Shown here: piece by piece, positions 1 to 8,466 of the stretch
Layout: the number at the start of each line of letters is the position of its first letter
Position numbering within the stretch: position 1 is the first letter of the stretch
The notes under the pieces: model-generated
Databases searched by the model: none
What the model saw: only the letters and a program-made list of their open reading frames with translations
Told to the model about the DNA's origin: nothing
Source: Paenibacillus tyrphae
GTDB taxonomy: Bacteria > Bacillota > Bacilli > Paenibacillales > NBRC-103111
DNA: 64,000 nt
Assembly (NCBI RefSeq): GCF_024158745.1
Contig: NZ_JAMZAW010000023.1
Location: forward strand, 1-64,000
Direction of reading: 5' to 3'
Made by a program: the position numbers and the translations under genes

Positions 1-6
1 GGAACG

Positions 7-26
7 CCCACAAGCGTGGGTTTTTT
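7..26 (+). terminator. Intrinsic terminator of an upstream transcript
   Basis: CCCAC and GTGGG pair around an AAGC loop and are followed by six T. The gene it ends lies outside the window; rRNA operons often precede tRNA clusters like the one that follows, but this is inference. Confidence 0.7.
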
Positions 27-44
27 CATGAATAAGATAGGCCC

Positions 45-120
<76 letters not shown>

Positions 121-137
121 TGCTTTATAAGCAATAC

Positions 138-223
138 GGAGGCTTAGCGAAGTGGCCAAACGCAGCAGACTGTAAATCTGTTCTCTGACGAGTTCGGTGG
201 TTCGAATCCATCAGCCTCCACCA
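138..223 (+). tRNA. tRNA-Tyr (GTA)
   Basis: An 86-nt class II tRNA with a long variable arm. Acceptor GGAGGCT pairs with AGCCTCC, the anticodon is GTA and CCA is encoded. Confidence 0.97.
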
Positions 224-235
224 GTTTAAGATTAT

Positions 236-308
236 GAGCCATTAGCTCAGTTGGTAGAGCACCTGACTTTTAATCAGGGTGTCGTAGGTTCGAGTCCTAC
301 ATGGCTCA
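236..308 (+). tRNA. tRNA-Lys (TTT)
   Basis: Acceptor GAGCCAT pairs with ATGGCTC, the anticodon loop CTTTTAA gives TTT, and the T arm has GTTCGAGTC. The 3' CCA is not encoded. Confidence 0.97.
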
Positions 309-316
309 CGTTATAT

Positions 317-402
317 GCGGTTGTGGTGGAATGGCAGACACGCTATCTTGAGGGGGTAGTGGGCGTACGCTCGTGGAGGTTCGAGTCCTCTCAACCGCAC
401 CA
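317..402 (+). tRNA. tRNA-Leu (GAG)
   Basis: Class II tRNA with a long variable arm. The anticodon stem CTATC/GGTAG encloses TTGAGGG, so the anticodon is GAG. Acceptor GCGGTTG pairs with CAACCGC and CCA is encoded. Confidence 0.95.
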
Positions 403-413
403 AAATCAAATAT

Positions 414-497
414 GCGGTCGTGGCGGAATTGGCAGACGCGCTAGATTCAGGTTCTAGTGGTGTAACAGCCGTGGAGGTTCGAGTCCTCTCGACCGCA
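414..497 (+). tRNA. tRNA-Leu (CAG)
   Basis: Class II tRNA; the anticodon stem CTAGA/TCTAG encloses TTCAGGT, so the anticodon is CAG. Acceptor GCGGTCG pairs with CGACCGC and CCA is not encoded. It is a close relative of the preceding Leu gene, suggesting duplication and divergence. Confidence 0.95.
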
Positions 498-504
498 TCT
501 TTAC

Positions 505-579
505 GCGGAAGTGGCTCAGGGGTAGAGCATCGCCTTGCCAAGGCGAGGGTCGCGGGTTCGAATCCCGTCTTCCGCTCCA
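505..579 (+). tRNA. tRNA-Gly (GCC)
   Basis: Acceptor GCGGAAG pairs with CTTCCGC, the anticodon loop is TTGCCAA (GCC), and TCCA forms the encoded 3' end. Confidence 0.96.
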
Positions 580-596
580 TTTATTAAAAAGTTCAT

Positions 597-670
597 GTGC
601 CCTTAGCTCAGCCGGATAGAGCGTTTGACTACGAATCAAAAGGTCGGGAGTTCGAATCTCTCAGGGCACG
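597..670 (+). tRNA. tRNA-Arg (ACG)
   Basis: Acceptor GTGCCCT pairs with AGGGCAC, the discriminator is G, and the anticodon loop CTACGAA gives ACG (A34 is normally edited to inosine). CCA is not encoded. Last gene of the cluster. Confidence 0.96.
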
Positions 671-703
671 TACTTGTCGCTTAATGAAGCAAGCTAAAAA
701 AAC

Positions 704-755
704 AAGAGCTGTTTTTGAAGAAAGTAGAAATACTTACTTCAAAACGGCTCTTTTT
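704..755 (+). terminator. Terminator of the tRNA cluster
   Basis: A long stem (AAGAGC...TTTTGAAG with CTTCAAAA...GGCTCTT) is followed by a T run, 34 bases after tRNA-Arg. Confidence 0.8.
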
Positions 756-1145
756 GTCGTTATGTTTAGCAAAAGATTCGGAGGGACAAGGCTTATAGAA
801 TCTTCTGCTTTTTTTCGTTTATGCATTACAAAAACTAAATATACAATACCTATTTTATTTGGTAAAATATAGGTCAATGTGGTTTGTAAATCATACCCAT
901 CTTTCTTATGAATTTCTATGCACCACGCACAAAATGGAAGCAAAGGAGGTTTGGAGTAAGGATCATATTCATTTCACCGTTTTTAGCAAACCGATGAATG
1001 GTCATCGACAGATAGGCCCCGGCCGCAACAATAAAAACAACAGGGGATAAGGAGAATCCGGATGGCCGTCTTATGATATGGCTAGAGCTTTAGCCAAAAG
1101 ATCTCAAAAATACGTTCTATTACACGGAGTGGGGTGCTTCTTTCA
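756..1145. other. Gap without a convincing gene
   Basis: AT-rich DNA between the tRNA terminator and the thioesterase. The short open frames on either strand lack a matching ribosome binding site and protein-like composition. It presumably holds the thioesterase promoter, which I could not place with confidence. Confidence 0.4.
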
Positions 1146-1865
1146 ATGAGTAAAATCCAGTTGTTTTGTCTGCCTTATGCCGGTGGATCGGCTACGATTT
1201 ATTCCAAATGGAAAAGATTATTGAATACGGATATTGAATTGTATCCTGTGGAATTAGCAGGCAGAGGCCGGAGATTTAGCGAGTCTCCTTATGCTAATGT
1301 AGAGCAAGCGGTCGACGATATTTATCGTGAGATCGGCGGGAGGCTCCATGCCCCGTTTGCCTTGTTCGGGCATAGTATGGGAAGCTTACTGACGTATGAG
1401 CTGTGCTGCAAAATTAAGCAGTTAAAAGGCGTGGAGCCGGTGCACATCTTTGCCTCCGGGCGCCGGGCGCCGCAGTGTCCGCATGATAGGAAGGTGATGC
1501 ACCTTCTCCCTGAAGCCGAATTTATGACGGAAGTTCACCAACTGGGAGGAACTCCGCGGGAACTATTCGAAAACCGGGAACTGGCGGAAATTTTTATGCC
1601 GCTTTTAAGAGCGGACTATAAGCTGGTCGAAACCTATGTCTATCAAGAAAAAAATGTGAAGTTCGATTGCAGTCTTACCGTATTGAATGGAAAAGAAGAC
1701 GACATGGTTCCTGAGCATCTGAACGCTTGGAGTGACCATACCAACGGTTCCTTCGAGATTGTGGAGTATGATGGCGGACACTTCTTCATTCACGATCAGA
1801 CGGAGCCAATCGTTAAGCTGATTAATGAAACATTAAGTATGGTAGCTTTATCATCGGGCAGATAG
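1146..1865 (+). CDS. Type II thioesterase (SrfAD/TesA-like)
   Basis: An alpha/beta hydrolase of about 239 residues in the size range of type II thioesterases that free misprimed carrier proteins in non-ribosomal peptide and polyketide synthesis. The N-terminal CLPYAGGSA segment, the nucleophile motif GHSMG near residue 77, the acid in NGKEDD near 186 and the base in GGHFF near 212 form the expected triad, and the middle segment QLGGTPRELFEN is typical of the family. I chose the ATG at 1146; an in-frame GTG at 1134 is possible. No synthetase gene is visible nearby, so it is either an orphan, a remnant of a cluster, or acts in trans. Confidence 0.85.
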   Translation: MSKIQLFCLPYAGGSATIYSKWKRLLNTDIELYPVELAGRGRRFSESPYANVEQAVDDIYREIGGRLHAPFALFGHSMGSLLTYELCCKIKQLKGVEPVHIFASGRRAPQCPHDRKVMHLLPEAEFMTEVHQLGGTPRELFENRELAEIFMPLLRADYKLVETYVYQEKNVKFDCSLTVLNGKEDDMVPEHLNAWSDHTNGSFEIVEYDGGHFFIHDQTEPIVKLINETLSMVALSSGR

Positions 1866-1882
1866 TACAGGCCCACAGAGGC

Positions 1883-1914
1883 GGGGATCGTCATCCATTC
1901 TGACGGCCCCTTTT
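1883..1914 (+). terminator. Terminator after the thioesterase
   Basis: GGGG-AT-CGTCA pairs with TGACG-G-CCCC across a seven-base loop and is followed by TTTT. Confidence 0.65.
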
Positions 1915-2202
1915 CTGCCTCAGACGAAGAAAAACTATCGGTAAGCTCTCCGTATTCTATCCCCTAGCCACGCCTCTAGAGTTGAAAGAAAGGCTGTGAG
2001 AGGCAAATTTAGTATAACCCTCTGATGCGTGCATCTTCCTATAAGTTTTCACTCCTTACTTTTCCCAATGCTTACTTAAACATGCGTACTCCACATAAGA
2101 CGTCGTCAGATACTTTTCTTATAATAGAAAGCTGTTAAAAGATAGGACTAGATAAAACGAAACGAAATATGATAGAATGGGTAGGCATATTGTTTAGATT
2201 TT

Positions 2203-2254
2203 ATGAATAAACCTAAGAGGACCAAGTAGTCGCATACAGGTTGCGGCTTTTTTT
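2203..2254 (+). promoter_or_regulatory. Possible lysine-codon leader plus attenuator ahead of the lysine permease
   Basis: A tiny frame at 2203-2229 would encode MNKPKRTK, with three Lys codons and one Arg codon in eight. Its stop directly abuts a GTCGCA/TGCGGC hairpin with seven T (2229-2254), about 90 bases before the permease start. The layout resembles transcription attenuation, but I see no good ribosome binding site for the small frame, so the hairpin may simply be a terminator. Confidence 0.35.
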
Positions 2255-2344
2255 ATGCCCTACGAACTAGTTTGGAGCATTGAAAGCGCCATAAAAAATC
2301 TTTGATGAGGGTGACCTTAACATTTTCAGAAGGAGTAGCGATCT

Positions 2345-3817
2345 ATGAATTCTACCCGAGTGGACAAATCTTCATCCCCGAATCAGTTGAAAAGAGGGCT
2401 GGCGGCCCGGCACATGACGATGATTTCGCTCGGCGGCTCCATCGGTACAGGCCTGTTTCTGGCCAGCGGCGGAGCCATTCATTCGGCCGGTCCGGGCGGA
2501 GCGTTCCTTGCGTATTTGATTATCGGCATCATGGTTTATTTTTTGGTAACGAGCTTAGGCGAAATGGCTACTTATATGCCAGTATCGGGGACGTTCAGCA
2601 CGTACGCGACCCGCTTCGTGGACCCGTCGTTCGGGTTCGCGCTCGGCTGGAACTATTGGTACAACTGGGCGATTACGATAGCCGCCGAGCTGTCGGCAGC
2701 GACACTGATCATTAAATTTTGGCTTCCGGATAGTCCTTCTTTCCTTTGGAGCGCGTTGTTTCTTGCCTTGATGGTGGGGCTGAATCTGCTTTCGGTAAAA
2801 AGCTATGGGGAATCGGAGTACTGGTTTGCCTTAATAAAGGTCGTCACGATCATTGTGTTCATCGGTATCGGCATTCTGATGATCATCGGCATCTGGTCCA
2901 GCGAAGCCGTCGGCTTACGCAATCTTACAATAGGCGACGCACCTTTCCATGGAGGGTTCTTGGCTGCGCTCGGCGTATTTATGGCCGCAGGATTCTCCTT
3001 TCAGGGAACGGAGCTGGTAGGAGTAGCTGCCGGGGAGAGTGAAGATCCGCGCCGCAACGTACCTAAGGCGATCCGTTCGGTTTTCTGGCGCATTCTGCTG
3101 TTCTATTTGATTGCTATCGCTGTGATCGGTTTGCTTATTCCGTATACGAACGAAAATTTGGCCAGCGATAACGTAGCGATGAGCCCGTTCACGATGGTAT
3201 TTGAAAAAGCCGGCCTCAGCATCGCCGCATCGGTGATGAATGCCGTCATTCTTACATCGGTACTATCAGCAGGGAACTCCGGCATGTACGCGTCGACCCG
3301 GATGCTGTGGGTGCTGGCGAAAGAAGGCAAAGCGCCGCGTTTTCTGGCCAAGCTGAGCAAGAGAGGCGTTCCGGTATATGCGCTGCTGGCCACGAGCGCT
3401 TTGGGCATGTTCGCTTTCTTGTCCTCCTCGTTCGGCGACGGTGTCGTCTACACTTGGCTGCTGAATGCATCCGGCATGTCGGGCTTTATCGCTTGGCTCG
3501 GCATAGCGATAAGTCACTACCGCTTCCGTAAAGCCTATGTCGCTCAAGGCCACGACATTAACGATCTGCCGTACCGGGCCAAATGGTTTCCGTTCGGGCC
3601 GATCCTGGCTGGGGTACTGTGCGCTATCGTTATCGTCGGTCAGTGTCTCGGCGGGATTAAGGACGGTACGGTCGATTGGGCCTATCTGTTTGCTTCTTAT
3701 ATCGGCATTCCGCTCTTTTTGGCGATTTGGCTGACGTATAAGTGGAAGCATAAAACGAAAATGCTGAAGCTGGAAGAATGTGTGTTCGACGAGATTGTTG
3801 AGGAAAAGTCGAAATAG
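2345..3817 (+). CDS. lysP: Lysine-type amino acid permease
   Basis: A 490-residue APC-superfamily permease with about 12 membrane segments, expected to import lysine by proton symport. The opening ARHMTMISLGGSIGTGLF, the FGFALGWNYWYNWA segment, GFSFQGTELVGVAAGESEDP and the C-terminal HDINDLPYRA closely match the LysP branch as I remember it. The start ATG follows AGAAGGAGTAGCGATCT. The gene stands alone between a leader hairpin and a bidirectional terminator. Substrate assignment to lysine rests on family resemblance; a related basic amino acid is possible. Confidence 0.85.
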   Translation: MNSTRVDKSSSPNQLKRGLAARHMTMISLGGSIGTGLFLASGGAIHSAGPGGAFLAYLIIGIMVYFLVTSLGEMATYMPVSGTFSTYATRFVDPSFGFALGWNYWYNWAITIAAELSAATLIIKFWLPDSPSFLWSALFLALMVGLNLLSVKSYGESEYWFALIKVVTIIVFIGIGILMIIGIWSSEAVGLRNLTIGDAPFHGGFLAALGVFMAAGFSFQGTELVGVAAGESEDPRRNVPKAIRSVFWRILLFYLIAIAVIGLLIPYTNENLASDNVAMSPFTMVFEKAGLSIAASVMNAVILTSVLSAGNSGMYASTRMLWVLAKEGKAPRFLAKLSKRGVPVYALLATSALGMFAFLSSSFGDGVVYTWLLNASGMSGFIAWLGIAISHYRFRKAYVAQGHDINDLPYRAKWFPFGPILAGVLCAIVIVGQCLGGIKDGTVDWAYLFASYIGIPLFLAIWLTYKWKHKTKMLKLEECVFDEIVEEKSK

Positions 3818-3828
3818 GAAATAATGAA

Positions 3829-3857
3829 ACAGCCGCCCCGGCAAGGGACGGCTGTTT
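3829..3857. terminator. Bidirectional terminator between lysP and dctA
   Basis: ACAGCCG and CGGCTGT pair and are followed by TTTTT on the + strand; the convergent dctA gene ends seven bases further on. Confidence 0.75.
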
Positions 3858-3864
3858 TTGTACG

Positions 3865-5172
3865 TTAATTAGTAGTGAGTGCCTTGGAATCGCCGCTTAC
3901 ATAAACGCCTTCTTCCGTAGAAGGGGAGACCGCGATCGTCTGATTGTCGAATTGCTTCTCGCTCTTCGCAATGACGACGGTGGCGACGCTGTTGCCGATC
4001 AGGTTCGTGATGGCGCGTGCTTCGGACATGAAGCGGTCAACGCCAAGCAGAAGTGCCATGCCTTCCAGCGGGATCACGTTGCCGGGGATCGCCGCAAGCG
4101 TGGCAGCCAAGGTGACGAAGCCGGAGCCGGTAACGCCTGCCGCCCCTTTGGAGGTCAGCATCAGCACGCCCAGCAGCGTTGCAATTTGCAGCCATGTCAG
4201 CTCAATGCCATAGGCTTGCGCGATAAATAAGGCTGCCATCGATAAGTAAATCGACGTGCCGTCCAGGTTGAACGAGTAGCCGGTTGGGACGACCAGACCG
4301 ACGACCGACTTGGAGCAGCCGTATTTTTCAAGACGTTCCATTAAGCGCGGCAGCGCCGATTCGGAGGAGGACGTGCCGAGTACCAGCAAAATTTCTTCTT
4401 TGATGAACTTCAGCAGATTGAAGATGCTGAAGCCGTAGAACCGGGCTACTGCGCCGAGAATAACGATGACGAACAAAATCATGGTGATGTAAACGGAGCC
4501 CATCATTTTGCCAAGGGAGAACAGGGAAGCAATCCCGAATTTCCCGATCGTATAAGCCATGGCGCCGCCGGCGGCAATAGGGGAGAAGCGCATGATCATG
4601 GCGACCAATTTAAAGAAGATGTCGTTCAATTTCTCGAAAAATTGCGTGACGGGTCTGGATTTCTCGCCCAGAGAGGCCATAGCGAGACCAAACATGACGG
4701 AAAACAAGAGCACCGGCAGCATGTCGCCTTTGGCAAGCGCGCCCACGACACTATCCGGAATGACGCTGAGCAGAAAATCCATGAAGCTGTGCGGAGCTTC
4801 CGCGGCTTGCTTCGCATATTTTGCCACGTCGGCCGCATTGGCCCCGACCTTGCTGACATCCATGCCGGAACCGGGGCGGACGAGATACATGACGGCAATC
4901 CCGATCGCCATCGCAAAGGTCGTGATGATTTCGAAGTACAGCAGCGCTTTGCCGCCGATTCGGCCGATTTTTTTCATATCTCCCATATTCGCGAAACCGA
5001 TTACAATTGTAAAAAAGACGATGGGGGCGATGACCATTTTGATCAGCTTGACGAACATATCGCCGAGCACTTTGAGCTGCACCCCAAATGCCGGGAAAAA
5101 TTGTCCGATCAAGATCCCGAGGACAATGGCAATCAAGACCTGAACCGTAAGGTTTTTAAAGTTGATTTTCAT
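3865..5172 (-). CDS. dctA: C4-dicarboxylate/proton or sodium symporter
   Basis: A membrane transporter of about 435 residues of the DAACS (GltP/DctA) family that imports succinate, fumarate and malate. It has the family hairpin serines (GTSSSESALPRLM), the substrate-binding stretch PTGYSFNLDGTSIY and the later GAAGVTGSGF motif. The ATG at 5172 sits eight bases behind GAGG; the upstream GTG at 5178 is too close to it. It lies directly downstream of dctS-dctR on the same strand, with a gap of about 145 bases, matching the Bacillus dct locus where DctSR activates the transporter gene in response to C4-dicarboxylates. Confidence 0.9.
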   Translation of the reverse strand: MKINFKNLTVQVLIAIVLGILIGQFFPAFGVQLKVLGDMFVKLIKMVIAPIVFFTIVIGFANMGDMKKIGRIGGKALLYFEIITTFAMAIGIAVMYLVRPGSGMDVSKVGANAADVAKYAKQAAEAPHSFMDFLLSVIPDSVVGALAKGDMLPVLLFSVMFGLAMASLGEKSRPVTQFFEKLNDIFFKLVAMIMRFSPIAAGGAMAYTIGKFGIASLFSLGKMMGSVYITMILFVIVILGAVARFYGFSIFNLLKFIKEEILLVLGTSSSESALPRLMERLEKYGCSKSVVGLVVPTGYSFNLDGTSIYLSMAALFIAQAYGIELTWLQIATLLGVLMLTSKGAAGVTGSGFVTLAATLAAIPGNVIPLEGMALLLGVDRFMSEARAITNLIGNSVATVVIAKSEKQFDNQTIAVSPSTEEGVYVSGDSKALTTN

Positions 5173-5318
5173 GGACACTACCTCATTTCTATATTGCGTT
5201 CGCTTTTCGTGTTTTTATGTTATCGCTTTCATAATGGCTTGTGAATCATTTGGACATATTGGTTGTTTTGGTCTTTTTGGTCTTGGAGAGCGCACAAAAA
5301 AGCGGACCGCGTTGTATG

Positions 5319-6065
5319 TTAACGCGATCCGCCGGGCGGTGAGGATAATCTGTATTTATTGACGGGGCGGCCGACCCCGTATTGGAGATCGAGACGGACT
5401 TGACCGCTCTTCTCCAAATAATCGAGATAGCGTCTGGCCGTCACCCTGGCGATGCCGACACCTTCGGCGACCTCCTCTGCTGAAAGCGCCTCCGATTGCA
5501 GGAGTAGAAATTGCACAATCTGCTTGAGAGTTACAGCCTGAAGCCCTTTGGGCAATTCCGCCGGCTCTTCCTTTTGGCCTTCTGGTGAAGACGCATCATG
5601 CGTTCTTCCGAAAAGCAGCCGGTCCAGCTCGGATTGGGAAGCGGGACGGCTGCTGTCGAGCGCTGCCTTCATCTGCCGGTAATGCTCAAGCGCCTGCTTC
5701 ACCCGTTCAAATTTAAACGGTTTCATAATGTAATCGACGGCCCCGTTCTGAAGCATCCGCTCGATGGTTCGCATATCGTTGGCCGCGCTGATAATCATAA
5801 CATCGACGGGGGTTTGATTTCGGCGCAGCTCCAGAAGCGTCTCTATGCCGTCCAGCACCGGCATGAAAATATCGAGGATGACCAGATCGGGCCGTAGCTC
5901 CTTCGCCATGCGCAAGCCTTCATCCCCGGTGGAGGCGATGCCGACGACACGAAAGCCTTCCACTCGCTCGACGAATTGACTGTTGACTTCCTGCACCATC
6001 GGATCGTCTTCGATCAACAGGACGCGGATAGTGTCCCGCTTGAATTCGTTCATACCGTCTGCCAT
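5319..6065 (-). CDS. dctR: Response regulator of the CitB/DcuR type, partner of DctS
   Basis: About 248 residues. The N-terminal receiver holds the acidic pair in LLIEDDP, the phospho-acceptor Asp in LVILDIFMP and the Lys of KPF; a C-terminal helix-turn-helix (GVGIARVTARRYLDYLEKSGQV) binds DNA. The start is uncertain: the ATG at 6065 is 12 bases from GGGAG, an alternative ATG at 6077 touches it, and a TTG lies at 6119. It follows dctS after a short gap and precedes dctA, so the three likely form one regulated unit. Confidence 0.85.
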   Translation of the reverse strand: MADGMNEFKRDTIRVLLIEDDPMVQEVNSQFVERVEGFRVVGIASTGDEGLRMAKELRPDLVILDIFMPVLDGIETLLELRRNQTPVDVMIISAANDMRTIERMLQNGAVDYIMKPFKFERVKQALEHYRQMKAALDSSRPASQSELDRLLFGRTHDASSPEGQKEEPAELPKGLQAVTLKQIVQFLLLQSEALSAEEVAEGVGIARVTARRYLDYLEKSGQVRLDLQYGVGRPVNKYRLSSPPGGSR

Positions 6066-6124
6066 ATTGCTTATCATCTCCCTCGTTTTCACTGTTAATG
6101 AAAGAGTATCGGACTGCAAAAAAA

Positions 6125-7708
6125 CTACTGCATCGGGAACGTAATGATGAACGTCGTTCCTTCTCCCGGAGCCGATTCGATCTGAATCGAGCCGCCGCCT
6201 TTCCGCACGATACCGTGGATCAGATGAAGGCCGATTCCACGTCCGCCGTCGCCTTTGGTCGTAAAGCCGTGCTCGAATATGCGGGTTTTGACGGATTCCT
6301 CCATGCCGCAGCCATTGTCCTCGACGAGGACGGATAGCACCTCGTCATCTTGTTCGAGGCTGATGAAGATTCGTTTGTTATCCTTGGTTTGATGATGCAA
6401 TGCGTCAAAAGCGTTTTCCAGGAGGTTACCGAGCAGAATCACGAAATCGTGATGATCGAGCCGTTCGGGAAACCGTTCCAGCCGGCTTTGCCTGTCGATC
6501 GTCACCTCGATGCCAAGCTCCCGGCCGCGGCTGATCTTGCCGAGCAGCAGACCGGTCAAGCTTTCGTTATGAATGCGGCTGTCGAGGAACCGGGTCAGCT
6601 CTTCTTTCTGCTCGGTCATTTCGAACAAGTAATCAAGCGCTTTCTCGTTGCTGCCGAGCTGAATCAAGCCGCCGATCGTATGCAGCTTGTTCATGTATTC
6701 GTGGTTTTGCACGCGCAGCGCATCGACGAAGGTCCGGACGCCGGTCAGCTCTTCGGCCATCCGCGTCACTTCCGTCCGGTCTTGAAAAATGGCGACGGCG
6801 CCGACGGTTTGTCCGCCAACCGTAACTGGCACCCTGTTGCTCATGATCGGCGTTTCTTGAATGACCAGCTCTTGATTGAAGATCGGATGATTGAGCTCCA
6901 ATATTTCCGGCAGCCGCGTATCGGGGAGCACCTCCCAAATCGACTTGCCGACGACGTCACCCGATACTTTGAGCATCTGTTTCGCCTTCTCGTTGAAAAT
7001 CGTGATGCGTTCGAACTTATCGATGGCAATGACGCCTTCATGCATCGCGTTGAATGTTGCTGTACGTTCGAGCAGCAGTGCAGCGATTTCGTGCGGTTCC
7101 AGCTCGAACATCTGCCGCTTGATATGCTGGGCGAGCTTCCACGACCCCCACAGCCCGAAGAGCAGGGAGATGAGCAGCACGACGTAGGCTTGTTTCGACA
7201 GGTCCAGCAGCACCTGCCCTATGGTCGGCTGGATGCGGCCGACGAGCGCGACGCCGATCTGCGCATGCTCGGCGTTCATAATCGGCACGAAGGCGCGCAG
7301 CGCCGTGCCGAGCTCGCCCTCCGCCTTAGACACGTAAGTGTGCTCGGCAAAGGCGGGGCCTTCGTCGGCACCGGACGAAACGGTGCCGATTTTGCTTTCC
7401 ACCGGATGCGACAGCCGCAGCCGGTGCATATCCATCACCACGACGTAGGTCACGTCGTTGATGATGCGAATGCGCTCGGCGGCAAGCTGGATGCCGTCGC
7501 GCATTCCGGGGTCCGCAATGCCGGAGACGATCTCCGGCATCTGCGCCACGGTGCGGGCGGTCACAAGCAGCCGCCGCCCGAGCTCTTCTTCTTTCAGCCG
7601 GACGATACTTCCAAGGAGAATCGTCCCTCCGATACAGAGCGAGAACAGGACGATGCCGAACGACAAAATCGCGATTTTCCAATTGATTTTCAAGCGCTGC
7701 GGCATCAT
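6125..7708 (-). CDS. dctS: Sensor histidine kinase of the DcuS/CitA family for C4-dicarboxylates
   Basis: About 528 residues. A first membrane helix (residues about 10-35), an extracytoplasmic PAS/Cache-like sensor, a second helix near 180-200, a cytoplasmic PAS domain (FNAMHEGVIAIDKF), a histidine region with NHEYMNKLHTI, and an HATPase domain with NLLENAFDAL, DNGCGM and GGRGIGLHL. The ATG at 7708 lies eight bases after AAAGGGGG; the longer open frame starting at 7789 lacks such a site. It sits in dctS-dctR-dctA order, opposite to dctB. Confidence 0.9.
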   Translation of the reverse strand: MMPQRLKINWKIAILSFGIVLFSLCIGGTILLGSIVRLKEEELGRRLLVTARTVAQMPEIVSGIADPGMRDGIQLAAERIRIINDVTYVVVMDMHRLRLSHPVESKIGTVSSGADEGPAFAEHTYVSKAEGELGTALRAFVPIMNAEHAQIGVALVGRIQPTIGQVLLDLSKQAYVVLLISLLFGLWGSWKLAQHIKRQMFELEPHEIAALLLERTATFNAMHEGVIAIDKFERITIFNEKAKQMLKVSGDVVGKSIWEVLPDTRLPEILELNHPIFNQELVIQETPIMSNRVPVTVGGQTVGAVAIFQDRTEVTRMAEELTGVRTFVDALRVQNHEYMNKLHTIGGLIQLGSNEKALDYLFEMTEQKEELTRFLDSRIHNESLTGLLLGKISRGRELGIEVTIDRQSRLERFPERLDHHDFVILLGNLLENAFDALHHQTKDNKRIFISLEQDDEVLSVLVEDNGCGMEESVKTRIFEHGFTTKGDGGRGIGLHLIHGIVRKGGGSIQIESAPGEGTTFIITFPMQ

Positions 7709-7845
7709 CCATCCCGCCCCCTTTCTACGATATATTATCATACAACAGGATGCAGCGGATGGAAAACAGAACAGCCCTGTCTTCCGCAACCGGGATGGAG
7801 CGGGGACGGGCTGTCGATAGGCGAATACGTATGGAATCGGGAGAA

Positions 7846-8301
7846 TTAACCGCCCGGCATCTTCTTTTTCTCTTCCTTCCCTTTGCCTTGCTGCTGCTCC
7901 GGGGTTTTATTTTTCTTCTCGGACGATTCTTTCTTCGTCCCGGCTTTGCCTTCCTGCTTGGACTGCTGCTTTTCCTTTTTGCCGCCAGCCCACGGGTTGC
8001 CCCCCATTCGAACTTTTTCTTGAAATTCGAGCTCCCGCTTCAGCATTTTTTGCCGGTCCTTTTGCAGCTTTTTAAGCTGCTTTTTTTCTTCCTTGCGGAT
8101 CTTTTCCTGCTGCTCGTGCTCGCTTTTTTTTATATCCTGATACATCTTCAACTGCTGTTGAAGCATCGTATCGCTCGGCTTATTTTGCTGCTGTTTTTTA
8201 CCCTGTTGCTGCTCTTGTTTTTTTCCGCCGCCGCAGCCCGTCAATACGATCGGCATCAGCAGAAGGCACCAAAGCAGACCCCGTACGAATCTTGCCGGCA
8301 T
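7846..8301 (-). CDS. Small highly charged lipoprotein
   Basis: About 151 residues beginning MPARFVRGLLWCLLLMPIVL, then a lipobox LTGC near residue 22, so it is probably a diacylglyceryl-anchored surface protein. The mature part is almost entirely Lys, Glu and Gln with predicted coiled coil. A strong AAGGAGGT stands ten bases before the ATG at 8301; the longer open frame to 8421 lacks one. I recognise no family. It lies between dctS and the divergent dctB, but a role in dicarboxylate sensing is only a guess. Confidence 0.7.
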   Translation of the reverse strand: MPARFVRGLLWCLLLMPIVLTGCGGGKKQEQQQGKKQQQNKPSDTMLQQQLKMYQDIKKSEHEQQEKIRKEEKKQLKKLQKDRQKMLKRELEFQEKVRMGGNPWAGGKKEKQQSKQEGKAGTKKESSEKKNKTPEQQQGKGKEEKKKMPGG

Positions 8302-8466
8302 CTCGTCTGAAACCTCCTTCGTTTGCGGGAAATCGTCCGCTTTTTTCTTTAGTTTATCCGTTTCTTCAAAATTCATGTTCGGCTTGTACAGTCCGGTCTT
8401 CGTTGAGTTAGGCGGCGACATATGTTATTGTACATCATGATCATGACACTCCGGAGGTGGAAGGGC

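Noticed and set aside
859-1050. Open frame of 63 codons before the thioesterase gene
   Set aside because: No ribosome binding site, odd composition and no family resemblance; the frame stops before the thioesterase gene.
1866-2344. Lysine riboswitch or T-box in front of the permease gene
   Set aside because: Neither the lysine aptamer pattern nor the T-box GGGTGGNACCGCG element can be found in this gap.
6350-7849. 499-codon open frame on the + strand across dctS
   Set aside because: It is the antisense shadow of the clearly coding dctS; its composition is rich in His, Arg and Gln without domain motifs.
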